This document shows positions 24,819 to 36,534 of a stretch of 64,000 bases of DNA, one piece after another. The translations under genes were made by a program, and so were the position numbers. The DNA comes from Zonotrichia leucophrys gambelii (lineage: Eukaryota; Chordata; Aves; Passeriformes; Passerellidae), in contig NC_088173.1 of NCBI RefSeq assembly GCF_028769735.1, positions 23,996,038 through 24,060,037 on the forward strand, written 5' to 3'. Under the pieces are notes generated by a model. It made no database searches and was not told the DNA's origin. It saw only the letters and a program-made list of their open reading frames with translations. The number at the start of each line of letters is the position of its first letter. Within the stretch, counting starts at the first letter, position 1.

Positions 24819-27800
24819 GGAAATCTTTAACACAAGTTCTCTTGTATCATATTGTCATGTAATAAATTTTTGTGGTTTGGCTGATGTTCTGGTTTAAGCC
24901 TGTTCTAAAACAGAAGGAAGAAAAGTAGCCTAAAATAGCAATTAGAAGAGAGATTTGAGGGTTATGAATTATTTTCTGTTCCTGTCACTAGCTTAGCTCT
25001 CAGCTCAGCATGCCTTGAAGTTGCAGGAAATGTTTTATTGATTTCAGTAGATCTTGGTTCAGGTGCATTTAGTCTAACCTTGGACAAGTCAGGTGCCTTC
25101 TGTGCTTGGGACTGAAAAGTACATGTTCTGCTTACCCCTCCAATGGATCACTGTAAAGCTTCATTCATTCATTCACATCTGTAGAGAGCTTTAAGGCTTG
25201 TAAATGAATGCCACTTTCTAAGTACAAACTATTATTTCAATGTAGATGAATTCATTTTACCTTCCCACCAGCTGCCAACAATCTGTTTAGTGCAATGAAA
25301 TTCTGACAGCCTGTGTCAACAACCGAAAGCTCATTCATGACAGAGAGAAAAAAGAAAGAGAAAATTCAGACCTAAACTCTTCCCCTAGCAGAGAATGGCT
25401 TTGTGTATGAAAATAAAAATTTTGTCTATCATTTCAAAAGGCCCTCTCATAAAAGAAATGCACATTAAATTAAAACTGCTGTTAGTTTTTCATTCCATTG
25501 CACTACAGACCCCTCCTGGCTCTTGATGAAGAGTGAGGTGAAATATCGCACGACTGAGCTACAGAGAAAACAGCAAGCTGTTCCAAGTGCATAAGCCAAA
25601 ATGAGCATTCAGAGAGAGATCACCCTGTCATGAGCTCATGCTGGCAATATGTTTTTTTCTATGGGTGTAAACTGAGATTTGAGCCGGAGAGAGACTCCAT
25701 ATTCAGCCCTGCAGGAGCACTTTTATGTGGGTTGTTTTCTTTAGAATAAGTGAGGAAGTTGTGAACTGCTCCCAGACCTAGAAAAATACCTACAGCCACA
25801 GTGAGTTCAATGGCCTCCTCCCCTTCCCTCCCCACCATGCAGCAATAAACTGGAGATGGAGTCAGAGAGAACACATGCATGTTTTACTGAAGGGACAATG
25901 TCATTTTGCCCTGTGTGATTACTTGGGTTTGTGTGGTGGTCTGAGCATTTTGCCTGTTTTCATTTGGGAGGTGGTAGGCAGATGTAGGTTTGGGGGGGGC
26001 AGAGGCAGGGACATGGCGGTCAGGGCTGGGAAGCTGGAAGGCAGAGTGAGTCCCTGTGTGGGGCAGGCATGATCTGGAGCCTGATGTCCCTGCCCCTGTG
26101 TGGCAGTGGGGAGCCCATCTGTGTCATGACTCTGGGCAGAGGCCAAAGTCAGCAGAGTGCCCAGTTTCTCTGTTCTCTGAATTTTCAGTCAAATAAGTAC
26201 TGTGCTGTAGAGGAACAATGTCATTTGAATTCACCAGGATATTTAATGCCCTTCTCAATGCTGGTTTATTTTTGCTAGATGTGAACAAAACTGGGATTTC
26301 TAGTATAAACTGCCCCTTCCAGGCAGTCACACCTCCTTCTGCCTGAGGTCTAATCCCTCTGTGTGTGATCTGCTGCATATCCTGTTCTAGAGCTAAACAC
26401 TTCACAATTCCTTTCAAGAGTGTCATATCATTCTTATTGGTAAAGTCTGAAAAGCATAGCATTAATTCTTTTCCTGTGTGACTTAAAAAAGGCTAGTAAA
26501 TATTGTTAGGAAAAAAAATGTATTTAAAAAGAGATGCACTTTTCTAATCCCCAAAGTGCTGGCCAACAGTTTTAGAGTATGACTGTGGCTGGGGGCATTG
26601 TGGCACTGGGAGAGGCCATCCCAGCTGTGCTGTACCCAAGACACCTACTCTGATAAACATGTTTAGGAATCCAGTTTCATTTTCCTGATGGCATTTTTCA
26701 GCACAGTTCAGAGATGGGATGCATATTGAGTTATTTTGAAAGAAGCAGCCATAAACCCTTTGATGAAGGAATTCAGAAACAATGTGGTCAAGTCAGGCAT
26801 GAACACATGGCAAATGTAATTGAAATAGTAAGCTGGGCCTACAGACAGTTCTTGCCTAAAATTAGCTGTAGGAATTTGGTCTCTTTATGGTATCTTCTTG
26901 TTCCTGTTGCCATATTCTAGTGCATGAATGTACATGGGTTTAGAAGTCCTGCATTCCTTTTACAGATGCCTAGCAATCTTTCTTTTTCCTCTAAATACAT
27001 TACAGAAGTTTATCTTATGCCTTACTTAAAGGCTTAAGAAACTTCTCCTTCCTATTCTTTTTGGCTGAGTTCACTCTGAAACACACTGATTTCTGTATTT
27101 ACTGCAGTATGATACATGGAAGTATTGCAACCCATGCCTAGGGTTATGTTAAAGGTAATATAGTCAAAGATGTGAATATTTGTGAATATTCTAGGAGTGA
27201 TGAAAAAACGTTTAGAAATATATTTTTATTGACTATTTTATGGTGGGGAATAATCTGTTGTGGGTAACAGTGTGATGTCCATGTTTGAAGCTTTAAAACC
27301 ACTGCTGTGATGCTGTGATCTCAAGCATCTCATAGTTGACATTCCCACAACCAGAGCAGAAAATACACAGCTAAAATTGGTAAAAGCCTGTGTTATTTTA
27401 TTCTTGAACGCGCACACACACAGAGAAAAAAAAAAAGGTCAGCAATGAAATACAACTGGAACGGGCTGGGAAAAGCAGGCAGGGAAGAGCAAGCCCAAAG
27501 CCAGTGCCTTGGGATGCAGGAAGTGCAGGTTGCATTGCTGATGCACACATGGAGTGAGGGCTCCACAGGGAGCTCCCCACCTCAGTGCATTCACTGTCTG
27601 TCATCACTGTCTTTGCAAAACTGCAAAGACTGGCACTAGAAACTGTGATGGTGAGATGGTTGGGGCTTTTCTGGCATATAACCCCACCTTGGGTCTGTTC
27701 TTTCAGGCTGGGGCCCTTTAGGGTGGTGCTGTGACACCTCCAGCTAAGAGCAGGTTCAGTTTCACCTCAGGGGTCTCTGTCCATGGCAAGATGTAAATGT

Positions 27801-28937
27801 GCCCTTTCTTAGCATCTGCCTGCAGTCCTCTGTGGAATGGTGATTATGAGCCTTCTTAGCCCCATAAAGATTCTGTAGTGATAAACCCTATAAAAATAAT
27901 GATAAGATCTTGGATAATTCAGTGACAGCACTGTAAAAGTAGGATTTCCCCCTGCTGACATGAAGAGGCTTGAGGAAGCTGTCAAGAGCTGCTTTTAGAT
28001 GCAGCTTATATGACCTAAATTAAAACAGGCAATCATCTTCTGTCTCTAGCACTCATCTGGTGTACTTTCAATCAAATAGGATTTATTAATTAAGATTTGG
28101 ATAAATTTGTTTTCACATCTAGTAAAAATGAGTCCCTATGGAGAAGGTGCTAGGTGCTCCACTACCCCCAACCAAAGTGACATGAACAAATTACCCAGCA
28201 ATTGTACACATTGGCATTTGTATTACAGTTGCCAATAGAAACAAACCTGCTACAGGAGGTAACACAAACATCTGCTCCCCTACGGCTGCTGGGGGGTTTT
28301 CACCCCATCCAGCCACACCTCCAGCTGTCACCTCCCAAAGAAATATGTAGTACTGCATAATACTGTGTGCCCTGAAAATCAGCAGGTCAGGGCACTTAGA
28401 GTGGGACAAGGAAAACTGCTTTGTTCTTGTGTATTTATAGCTTTGTCTTAATAGACTGTTTAAGAACACATGTGAACCTTTCAGGAATGCAATTGTGGTA
28501 GTGTCAGTTGCAGCACAGCAGCCAAAACTCAGGCATCAAAACTCTTTATGAAATTATCATCTGGAAGAGGAATACAAAGGCTCAAAACTGCTGGTGAATT
28601 CATTGCTTTTAGTGTTTGTACACGTGAGAGAGAGAATGCCAGGGGCATTAATTCACACGTGGATTATAGTATATTTCACTTTTACAAGCAAAGCTCTTTT
28701 CTGATTTACAGCTATTTAAAATAATTACTTAGCTCAATGCAGCAAGGGAATCAGCTGGCAGAGTGGCTTAGCATATTAAGATACAGCTTTATGTGTAGAC
28801 TCTCCCTCCTCTCAGTGCCACAAGTCCTCAGCGGGGACCTCAGCTGATGAAGTGATAGCAGCAGGTTTCCAGTCTCAAGCACACTGTGTGGGCTGCTCTT
28901 CTGTGATCAGGGCAGCTGCCCTGGGAAGCTGGATTTT

Positions 28938-29186
28938 CATAGATGAGAAAGCCAGAAAGGAACAGCCTAATCGTTTAGCCTGACTTCATTTTACTCTGTA
29001 ATTCCTGCCTAAAGCCCTGTCACTTGTGGCTGAAATAGAACAAGTCTGTTAGCTGTCTAACCTTGATTTAAAGACTGCAAGGGACAGAAAATGCATCCTA
29101 TCCCATGGCATGCCATTGCAATCGTTCTTGCTATTTGCATCTTGTTTGCAGCTTGAACTCTGCTAACTGACTTTTAACTTCCAACT
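28938..29186 (-). mobile_element. Decayed CR1-type LINE 3' fragment, antisense
   Basis: Read on the plus strand, the segment runs CATAGATGAGAAAGCCAGAA, then a CTAATCGTTTAGCCTGACTTC-like stretch, then CTTGATTTAAAGACTGCAAG, and ends near CTGACTTTTAACTTCCAAC. This order resembles the reverse complement of the 3' part of amniote CR1 elements as I remember them. It is heavily diverged and has no coding capacity. The family call rests on memory without alignment, and the ends are approximate. Confidence 0.55.
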
Positions 29187-30232
29187 ACTGTATTTTGGCT
29201 CCCTGGCACCACTAGTGCTGTGCACAGTGCTGGCCAACATTCACATCAGCTAACTAATCTGGGAAGAGCTAATTCAGAGCAATCCTCTGCTTGACGACTT
29301 CTGGGTCTTTAGATACAGTTGTAATGGTTTTGTTTTGCATGCTCTCAGACAGTTCTTGATCTTTAAAGCTTCAAAGCTTAGAGAAACATAGATTGGGAAG
29401 CATAGTAAGTGCTAGGACATCATCTCCTGTAGATATGGAATAACTTTCATAATGCTGCACTTACATCCCTGATTTAAGAGGCTGCATTCAGATGAAGATT
29501 ATCTGGATTTGGAGGTCCTGCAAATGTGTTTGGTCATTGCATACTTTCAATATCAGCTGCAGCTCAGACAAAAACACCCAACAACAGGATTTGGTCCCAT
29601 TTTGTTTCTCACATCTGCATCTTTTTTTCTTTTATTCTTCTACACACATAGAATTTGACTACTGGATCTGATTGCAGATTGCAATCTATTATTATGTGAG
29701 AAAAGTTGGTAATGTAGATAATCTTATAAATTTTATGTGAAAATTCAACATAGTGGTCAAGGGAGATATTACATCCGAGGAGTATTAAATCCAGCCTGGG
29801 ATATATTTTTTCACACCTTTTGGAGCTACCTTTCAAGTTTTAGAGAGGCCACCAAGGTCTGGATTCAGCAGTGGCAAGCAGATGGCAAAGGACAGCTTTA
29901 TGTGGATTGCAACCCATATAGTGGGAAGCTCTTGCGTGTTTATTCCTGGCTTGTAAGGGTGAACCCTTTGTCATCCTAAAGAGATTTCTTCAAATCTGCA
30001 TCAGCTTGTTGGAATAACAGGCTGTTTTAAAGATAACCCCATATCATGTTAATAACAAATGAGGAAGTGAACAGCTATCAAATATGGGGTCTTTTACTTT
30101 TGGATAAAATCTCATTGCTAGATTAATTAAATCAGTGACCAAGTTTCTAAACTAAATATAGGTATAGATATAAAATTAGTTAGGATGTCAAAATCTGAAT
30201 GAACACCTACCTAGTACAATTAAATTAATTAT

Positions 30233-30255
30233 GTTAATATTTTTTAAATATTAAC
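30233..30255. repeat. 10-bp AT-rich palindrome in an AT-rich tract
   Basis: GTTAATATTT (30233-30242) and AAATATTAAC (30246-30255) flank a TTT spacer. Direct repeats related to AATTAAATTAATTA lie on both sides (about 30218-30232 and 30257-30273). The tract 30110-30300 is almost all A/T. Confidence 0.85.
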
Positions 30256-31933
30256 AAAATTAAATTAATTAATAAATTGATTAATACATATTTGATATTT
30301 CCTGTAAACTTTGCTCATAATAAAGGATCAGTTATATATTGTGCATAACAAGAAATGTCCTCATCCTGTAGTGGATAATGGGATAAATTTAACGTGTAGG
30401 ACAAAACCAATCTTTTCAGGCAAATCTAAGTATATTTGAGCAATCATCTTGAAAAGTGATTGGATTTGCAGCTGGGAAGGTGTGTAGAAACAGAATGGGA
30501 TTGACAGCAAAGAGATTAATGAAGATCCATAAAATGGAAACACAAAATTGGGACAGACGATTAAGTCTGGTTGACAGCATATGAGATAAGTGGACTAGAA
30601 ATAAAGTTAATGTGAAAATATTGATCTCAGTAATCCTACCTTAAATGGTTATATCTGAGTGACAAATTCTGAAGTAATTGCCCACAGAAGGCAGCAGCAA
30701 TCTGCTCTACAGGTGGAGTGAAGGTATTGTGGTATATCTGGAATGAAACTGAAACACCCCACTACTACTATCTGTATAAAGTCTGTCCTACTTTTGAAGA
30801 CCAACTCAGGTATATTATTTCCAATCAGACTCTGGCAACTACACGATTTTTCCACAGAGAAGGCAAAGCATCTATTATTTCACAGCAAAAGCAGTTTGGC
30901 AAATTAGCGTGTGAATAAGAGTTAAATGATGGCTACCAGAAAAAAAAAATCTTAATTACATTTCTCTGCATTTATAAGAAGAGCAGTCCCTACATAGCTT
31001 TTTATTATAGTAACTGTGACCAGCCTCCATGTGGTCACCAGAAAATCTTTTGTGCAGCTGACACTCTTTCAAGGAGGTGTTGCTGAAATCAATATATGTG
31101 TGCCTGGGGAGCCATAAATAATGAAACACCTGATGCTCTGCAAAGTTAATGCTTTCTCCATATATCACATATTAGAGGCTGAATATCCATAGTGACCCCA
31201 GCCAATGAGGCTGGAGACAAGCATCCTTTCTTAGATCCAGCTGCAATAGTTGAAGATATTAGTGCTTCCCCACACCACCATTTTGCCAGAAAGCTGATTT
31301 ATGTGGGCGTTCTGTAACCCAGCACAGGGAAAAAAATCACTGGGGTTAATGGAAATCATTGTTTCAGCATTGCTTAAACTAATCTCTGCCCTTAAACTAA
31401 ACCCACAGAGGATCAGGGAACACCACCTGGTAGGCAGAAATGGAAGCATGGTGCCCACTGGCTGAAAGGCAGTAACAAGCAGCTGAGACCATGCTGTTTT
31501 CAAACAGCAGGAAATAACTTCATGGAAAATTTTTCAGGTTTTATTTTATTTGCTTCAGCTCTGTCTGGAGCAGTTCAGCCACGCTCTGCCCTCAGCTGGC
31601 TGCTGCCGCCCATCTAATGAGCGCTGGAATGGATCCTGCAGTGCTCCCGCCCTGCGTCAGCCCGAGTCAGGTGCCTTGGCTTAAACTCCTGCTGCTGCTG
31701 CTGAAGATGGTTTGCAGTGAGCCAGCGAGTGGCAGGAAAGGAAGTGGTCATCCTGCTTTACCACCTCAGCCATGTCTTCAGCATGGGAGAGTCACACCTT
31801 CAGCTGCCACAGCTGTTGCGTGGGTGAGCCAATGTTTGTAGGCAGAATTAACTCTGTTACTGATAGACCTTCGTGGTTGTAGCAACACTATCTCTGTTTC
31901 AGTGATCTTTTGCACTCCAGTGTCATACCCGAC

Positions 31934-32016
31934 TTTGGTTTGCTATAGTTTAATTCTCCTTGAAGGAAAAAGAATTTCCAATTAATTCAAGGAGGATTAA
32001 GCTATAGTAAATTGGG
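31934..32016. repeat. Long near-palindromic hairpin, 22-31 bp stem
   Basis: The arms 31943-31964 and 31986-32007 match as reverse complements at 20 of 22 positions, and both exceptions are G·U pairs in a plus-strand RNA. The stem can extend outward to 31934 and 32016, mostly through wobble pairs. The 21-nt spacer can itself pair (GGAAA with TTTCC, 31965-31969 with 31975-31979). No family is recognised. Confidence 0.85.
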
Positions 32017-34522
32017 ATTTGCAAATATGGGCTGATTTAATTTGAGCAGCTGATACAGCTATCACCTTCCAGCTTCCTTCCTTGCTCCTTTCCTGGAGGT
32101 TGGGTCCCTGCCACAGGACAGCTGAATTTGGCATGTGGAGCTGCTCAGGAGCACCAGAGTTCACTGCCTTGCATACTGGATTAGAGGGATGCTCATGTAG
32201 GGTTGCCTGAAGACACAGACTTCAAAACTTCTGTGGCTTGAAAGTGGATTCCTGTGCTGTTCACTTGCCTACAAAGGCAGAGGTGGCCACCTCCAGGAAT
32301 GGGATGGAGAACAGCAGGAGAAGTAACTTTCTTCTATCTAACTGAGCAGGCTGGCTCACCAACAGGGAATCCCTTCTAAACTGAAATGCTTTGGCATTTT
32401 GTGTACTCTAACCAACTCATCTTCAAATAATATGCATCTCCTCCTGCTCAATTTTTACAGTGGAATACTTCATAGATCTGAGGAGCTGACAAGTGTCTTC
32501 TCTATGAGAGTGATCTATTGAGCATGTCAGAGGTGGCTAGTGCACTAAAACTTTGACACCCTGCTTCCCCTGGGATAATGTCATTGTTGCAGCTTCCCAT
32601 CACGTCTTAGAACTGTCAGTTCTCTTTTTTGTGTAGGTCAGCCTGTCACTGAGAAGATGGGGAAGAGCAGGGGCAGCTAAATATATCCAGGAGATGGCAA
32701 ACATTTCCTTAAGATTTAGAAACTTCTGTTTGTGATTTGTGGAAGAAAAGAATGAGGTCATGAACATGGCAAAAGAGAGAAAGAAAAATGTTTAAGAAAA
32801 GAACGGAAGAAAGAATAGACTTAGAGAAGGCAGAAATGCAAAGAAGGTAGAGGAACACTTAAGAGGTAAAGCTCATGCTCACAGTAGGCAGAACATCTAT
32901 AGTGTCCCAAAGATGTAGTATTTCTGGAAATATGCTGTAGTTGGGCAGTGCTTTCATATGACTTTACTTCATATAAAACTGTTAAAGTGTCCTAGATTCA
33001 CAAAATACATGGATACTGCCAGAACCACAGATAACTACGTCAGTCTCATTTTTCCCCTGCTATCTTTATGCATGCTGTATCTGAAGACAGAATTTTGCTC
33101 TTTAGGCACTGCCTGACCATGTCAACAGCAGGTTTTGTTTAGTTTTTTTGGTGAATGTGCCTGACTGAACATGATTCACATGTTTTCTTAGTGACAGCAT
33201 GGGCTGCAAGGGACATGGCCGTTTTTCCAAACTTGCTGTGATTCAGTGGAATTCAGGCATTTTCATATTGAACATCTGTGACTTGGGGAGGATCCATGTG
33301 TTTTCTCAATGAATATGAACTAAGCTGGCAAGGGTCTCTGCATTTCCTTCTTGCTTCTATGCTTGTAATTATCACAGTGTATAAATATACAGAGACTTTC
33401 TCAGAATGTGCCTAAGAAGATCTGACAAGACCTAAGCTTTGCTCTGCCCCGTTTCTCTGTGTAAGGAGGCAAGTCAGACACAGTGGATGTGGTCTCATGT
33501 GTTCCCCCTCCTGTCCATGCAACTACACAAATGGAGTAGGACTTCTAAACTTTCTTTAGAACCTAGTTCTCTCTCTTAACCCAGATATGTGGTATTATGT
33601 AGGTTTCAAAAATGTTGGGAAAAAAATCCTCTTCATCTTCTCCTCACTTGCAGTGAGTTTGCTCCCTCCTTAGAGTGCTCTGGCAGTGCACTTGGGTAGT
33701 TCTTCCATGACTTGGAAAAGAGGCAAATAGTAGAACAGGTGCCCTGTCAAGTGCCCCTTCATAGAAGAGGACTAAGCTATAGTAACTCCTGCTACTTACT
33801 GTCTTTGCCCAGATTTTACTTGTCTGTCCTGGGATGAATTTACTTTTCTCTAAACAGCTGTTAGATTCTTGCCTGAAAGCTAAAGTTAAGTTTGTAAAGG
33901 ATCAGTGGGAACAGCAAGAGACGAGTAACCACTAAAGTATTGTACTTGGCTTTCATGGATAGATGGATGGCTGGTACTTAGCATTTATATGACACTGTGT
34001 ATTCTTGGTGTAATTGAAAAACACTTATTCTTAGACCATTCTGAGATAGATACTGGAGTCAGGAATAGTGGTAAAGGAAAGAAGTTCCAGTCTTGCTGAA
34101 ACTGATTGAAGTTTCTACTTAAAGCTTTACTTCTGGTAAATACTTCCCTGCCATGCTGAGTTGCTATTTACTGACCCAGTGCTAGAATAACAAGCAAGCC
34201 TTTTAATGGAAAATGAGGACCAGAATATTAAGGCAAGACAAATCCTTGCTGAACTGTGCAAACTCGTTTATCCTCGCAGATTTCTGTTTCATTTAAATTC
34301 CTGTTCTTCACGAGCCATGCCTCTGCATCTAGAGGCAGTCCGTGCGCTAGTCACGCTTTGTCCCACCAGCAGGAAGCCAGCTGATTCCCCGAGTAATCAA
34401 TTTCGGCGAAGGCTTCTCCGGATCCTGGGCGGCACCGGATCAGCGCCACACCATCCCGACCCATCCCGACACGTCCGTGCGCGGGGGACGCAGCCGCCCC
34501 CCCAGGGCTGCGGGGGCGCGGC

Positions 34523-34531
34523 GGGGCGGGG
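34523..34531 (+). promoter_or_regulatory. GC box (Sp1/KLF-type)
   Basis: GGGGCGGGG lies 174 bp upstream of the DCHS2 start codon, inside the CpG island. Such boxes are frequent in GC-rich DNA, so function is only plausible. Confidence 0.45.
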
Positions 34532-34683
34532 GCTGCGCGGGGCGGCGGCGGCGGGAGCCGCTCTCCCGCCTCCTCGCACACGCTCGTCCTTCCCATCCCC
34601 GGCGGCGGCGTTCCGAGTCGCTCCCGCGGCGGCGAGGCGGAGGCACCTGCGTGTGGCGAGCAGCAGGGCGCGGGCTGCCCGCG

Positions 34684-34695
34684 ATGCCGGCTTAG
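34684..34695 (+). promoter_or_regulatory. DCHS2: Three-codon upstream ORF (Met-Pro-Ala-stop) before DCHS2
   Basis: ATG CCG GCT TAG is in the main frame and ends 9 nt before the main ATG. Its start context has G at -3 and C at +4, weaker than the main start. Its TAG is also the in-frame stop that fixes 34705 as the first usable start. It matters only if the mRNA 5' end lies upstream of 34684. Confidence 0.6.
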
Positions 34696-34704
34696 CGGCC
34701 AAGC

Positions 34705-36528
34705 ATGGCGCGGTGGCTGCGGGCCGGCAGGTGCCGGGCCGGGCAGGGCGGCGCTGCCCCGACGGGACGGGCTCTGGCGCTGCTGCTGCCGCTGTGGCTG
34801 TGCGCGGCGGGCGGCGGCGCGGCGCCGGTGTATAACCTCAGCCTGGCAGTGGACGAGGGGCTGCCGGCCGAGACGCTGGTGGGCGACATCCGCGCGGGAC
34901 TGCCACCGGGCGCGGACCCACCCGGGGGCTTCCTGCTGTCGGAGGGGAGCGGCGAGTCGGCAGTGCTGGCGGACTTCCACGTCCAGCCGGAGACGGGCAT
35001 CATCCGCACGGCGCGGCGGCTGGACCGGGAGCGGCGGGCGCGCTACAGCTTCGCGGCGGCCACGCTGCGCGGCGAGGTGGTGCAGGTGGAGATCGCTGTC
35101 ACCGACGTGAACGACCACCCGCCGCGCTTCCCGAAGGACAGTCTGCAGCTCAACATCTCCGAGCTCAGCCCGCCCGGCACCGCTTTCCGCCTGCCGGCTG
35201 CCCGCGACCCCGACGCGGGTGGCTTCGGCACGCAGGGCTACGCGCTGGTGGAGGAGGGCGGCGCGGCGGGGGAGCCGCCGCTGTTCCAGCTGCGCTATGT
35301 GCGGCCGGAGCCGCTGGAGCTGGTGCTGCTGCGGCGGCTGGACCGCGAACGGGCGGACGTCCACCGGCTGGTGGTGGAGGCGTGGGACGGCGGCAGCCCG
35401 CGGCGACGCGGCCGCCTGCGGGTGTCGGTGCGGGTGCTGGACGAGAATGACAACGCGCCCGCCTTCAGCCGCGGCGAATACCGGGCCCGGCTGCGGGAGG
35501 ACGCGCCGCCGGGCACCGCCGTCTGCCGCCTGCGGGCCACCGACCCCGACCTGGGCGCCAACGGCGAGGTGCGGTACGCCATCAATCGCCGGCAGAGCGA
35601 CCCCGACGGCTACTTCGCGGTGGAGGAGCGCAGCGGCGTCCTGCGCCTCCGCCGCCCGCTGGACCGCGAGGCGCGGGCTCTGCACCGCCTGGTCGTGGAG
35701 GCGCGGGACGGCGGCGCCCAGCCCGAGGTCTCCAGCGTCCTCGTCTCCGTGGCCGTGCTGGACGTGAACGACAACCGGCCCTCCATCCGTCTGCTCTACC
35801 TCACCGAGACCGGCGGCCCACGGGTCTCCGAAGGGGCGCGGCCCGGCGACTACGTGGCCCGAGTCTCCGTCTCGGACGCCGACGAGGGCGGCGACGAGGA
35901 GGGCGCAGAGGGCGACGGCGGCGGCATCGCGCTGGCCCTGCTGGGCGGCGACGGCGCCTTCGCCTTGCGGACGGCCGGGGCCGGCGTCTTCTTCCTCTGC
36001 GTGGCGGGGCCGCTGGACCGCGAGAGCCGCGACCTGTACGAGCTGCGGCTGGTGGCCACGGACGGCGGCACGCCGCCGCTCTCCGCCGAGGAGCCGCTGC
36101 TTCTGCGCGTCGCCGACCTCAACGACGAGACGCCCGCGTTCCCGCAGCCCCACTACCGCGCCGCCGTCTCGGAGGCCGCCTCCCCCGGCACCGCCGTGCT
36201 CCGCCTCAGCGCCTCGGACGCCGACGAGCCGGGCTCGCCCAACGCCGAGGTGCGGTACGCGCTGGAGGGCGACGCGGCCGCCCTGGCCCTGCTGCGCATC
36301 GACGCGCGGAGTGGCGCCGTCAGCACCCGCGCGCGCCTGGACCGGGAGCGGCAGGCGGCGCTGGAGCTGCGCGTGGTGGCGCGGGACGGCGGCGTCCCCC
36401 CGCGCGCCGCCGCGTGCCGCCTCAGCGTGCGCGTGGAGGACGCCAACGACAACGAGCCGCGCTTCGAGCGCGCCGTGTACCGAGCGCGCATGCCCGAGCA
36501 CGCCGCGCGCGGCCGCCGCCTCCTCCAG
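34705..36528 (+). CDS. DCHS2: DCHS2 exon 1: signal peptide and cadherin repeats 1-5 plus start of 6
   Basis: This 608-codon exon encodes the N-terminus of a dachsous-type protocadherin. The start has A at -3 and G at +4, and an in-frame TAG lies 12 nt upstream. Residues 1-40 form a signal peptide with hydrophobic core LALLLPLWLCAA. Cadherin repeats lie at about 41-138, 139-250, 251-357, 358-475 and 476-583, with a sixth beginning at 584. Ca2+ linkers read DVNDH, DENDN, DVNDN, DLNDE and DANDN, and each repeat has LDRE. The YAINRRQS motif and LDVNDNRPSI are typical of dachsous proteins. Coding phase is 0 at the donor CAG|GTGAGC. By family knowledge, dachsous cadherins are single-pass membrane proteins that bind FAT cadherins in planar cell polarity. 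About four fifths of the protein is outside the window. The choice of DCHS2 over DCHS1 rests mainly on position beside PLRG1. Confidence 0.92.
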
Positions 36529-36534
36529 GTGAGC
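36529..36534 (+). other. DCHS2: Splice donor of DCHS2 exon 1
   Basis: CTCCAG|GTGAGC is a near-perfect consensus donor, and cadherin homology stops exactly here. Without splicing, the frame would run on to a stop at 36751-36753, adding 74 unrelated residues. Confidence 0.9.

Larger units (their letters stand above)
11796..34380. other. PLRG1-DCHS2 intergenic region, no gene recognised
   Basis: This is about 22.5 kb of AT-rich, CpG-poor DNA. Open frames are short (the longest is 164 codons, at 19061-19555 on the minus strand), lack recognisable domains and look like chance. I see only the repeats and hairpins listed separately, homopolymer runs and short microsatellites such as CATT repeats near 25163. 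Distal regulatory elements for either gene could be here but cannot be pointed to from motif evidence. Confidence 0.7.

Noticed and set aside
25160..25260. A MIR-like segment around a CATT microsatellite
   Set aside because: Similarity to the SINE core is vague and interrupted. It needs RepeatMasker to judge.
29737..29979. An 80-codon open frame with an ordinary-looking amino-acid mix
   Set aside because: I recognise no homologue and see no conserved motif or flanking splice signals. A protein search could overturn this.
33970..34070. A MIR/L2-like phrase (CTTAGCATTTATATGACAC)
   Set aside because: Only one short phrase fits. The rest of the consensus order is missing.
34206..34835. A 209-codon plus-strand open frame overlapping the DCHS2 start
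   Set aside because: It is in a different frame from the cadherin reading, spans the CpG-island edge, and becomes Arg/Ala/Gly filler. Nothing in it resembles a protein family.
35219..35767. A second-frame 182-codon open frame inside DCHS2 exon 1
   Set aside because: It is a frame-shifted shadow (Trp/Cys/Arg-rich) of the genuine cadherin frame.
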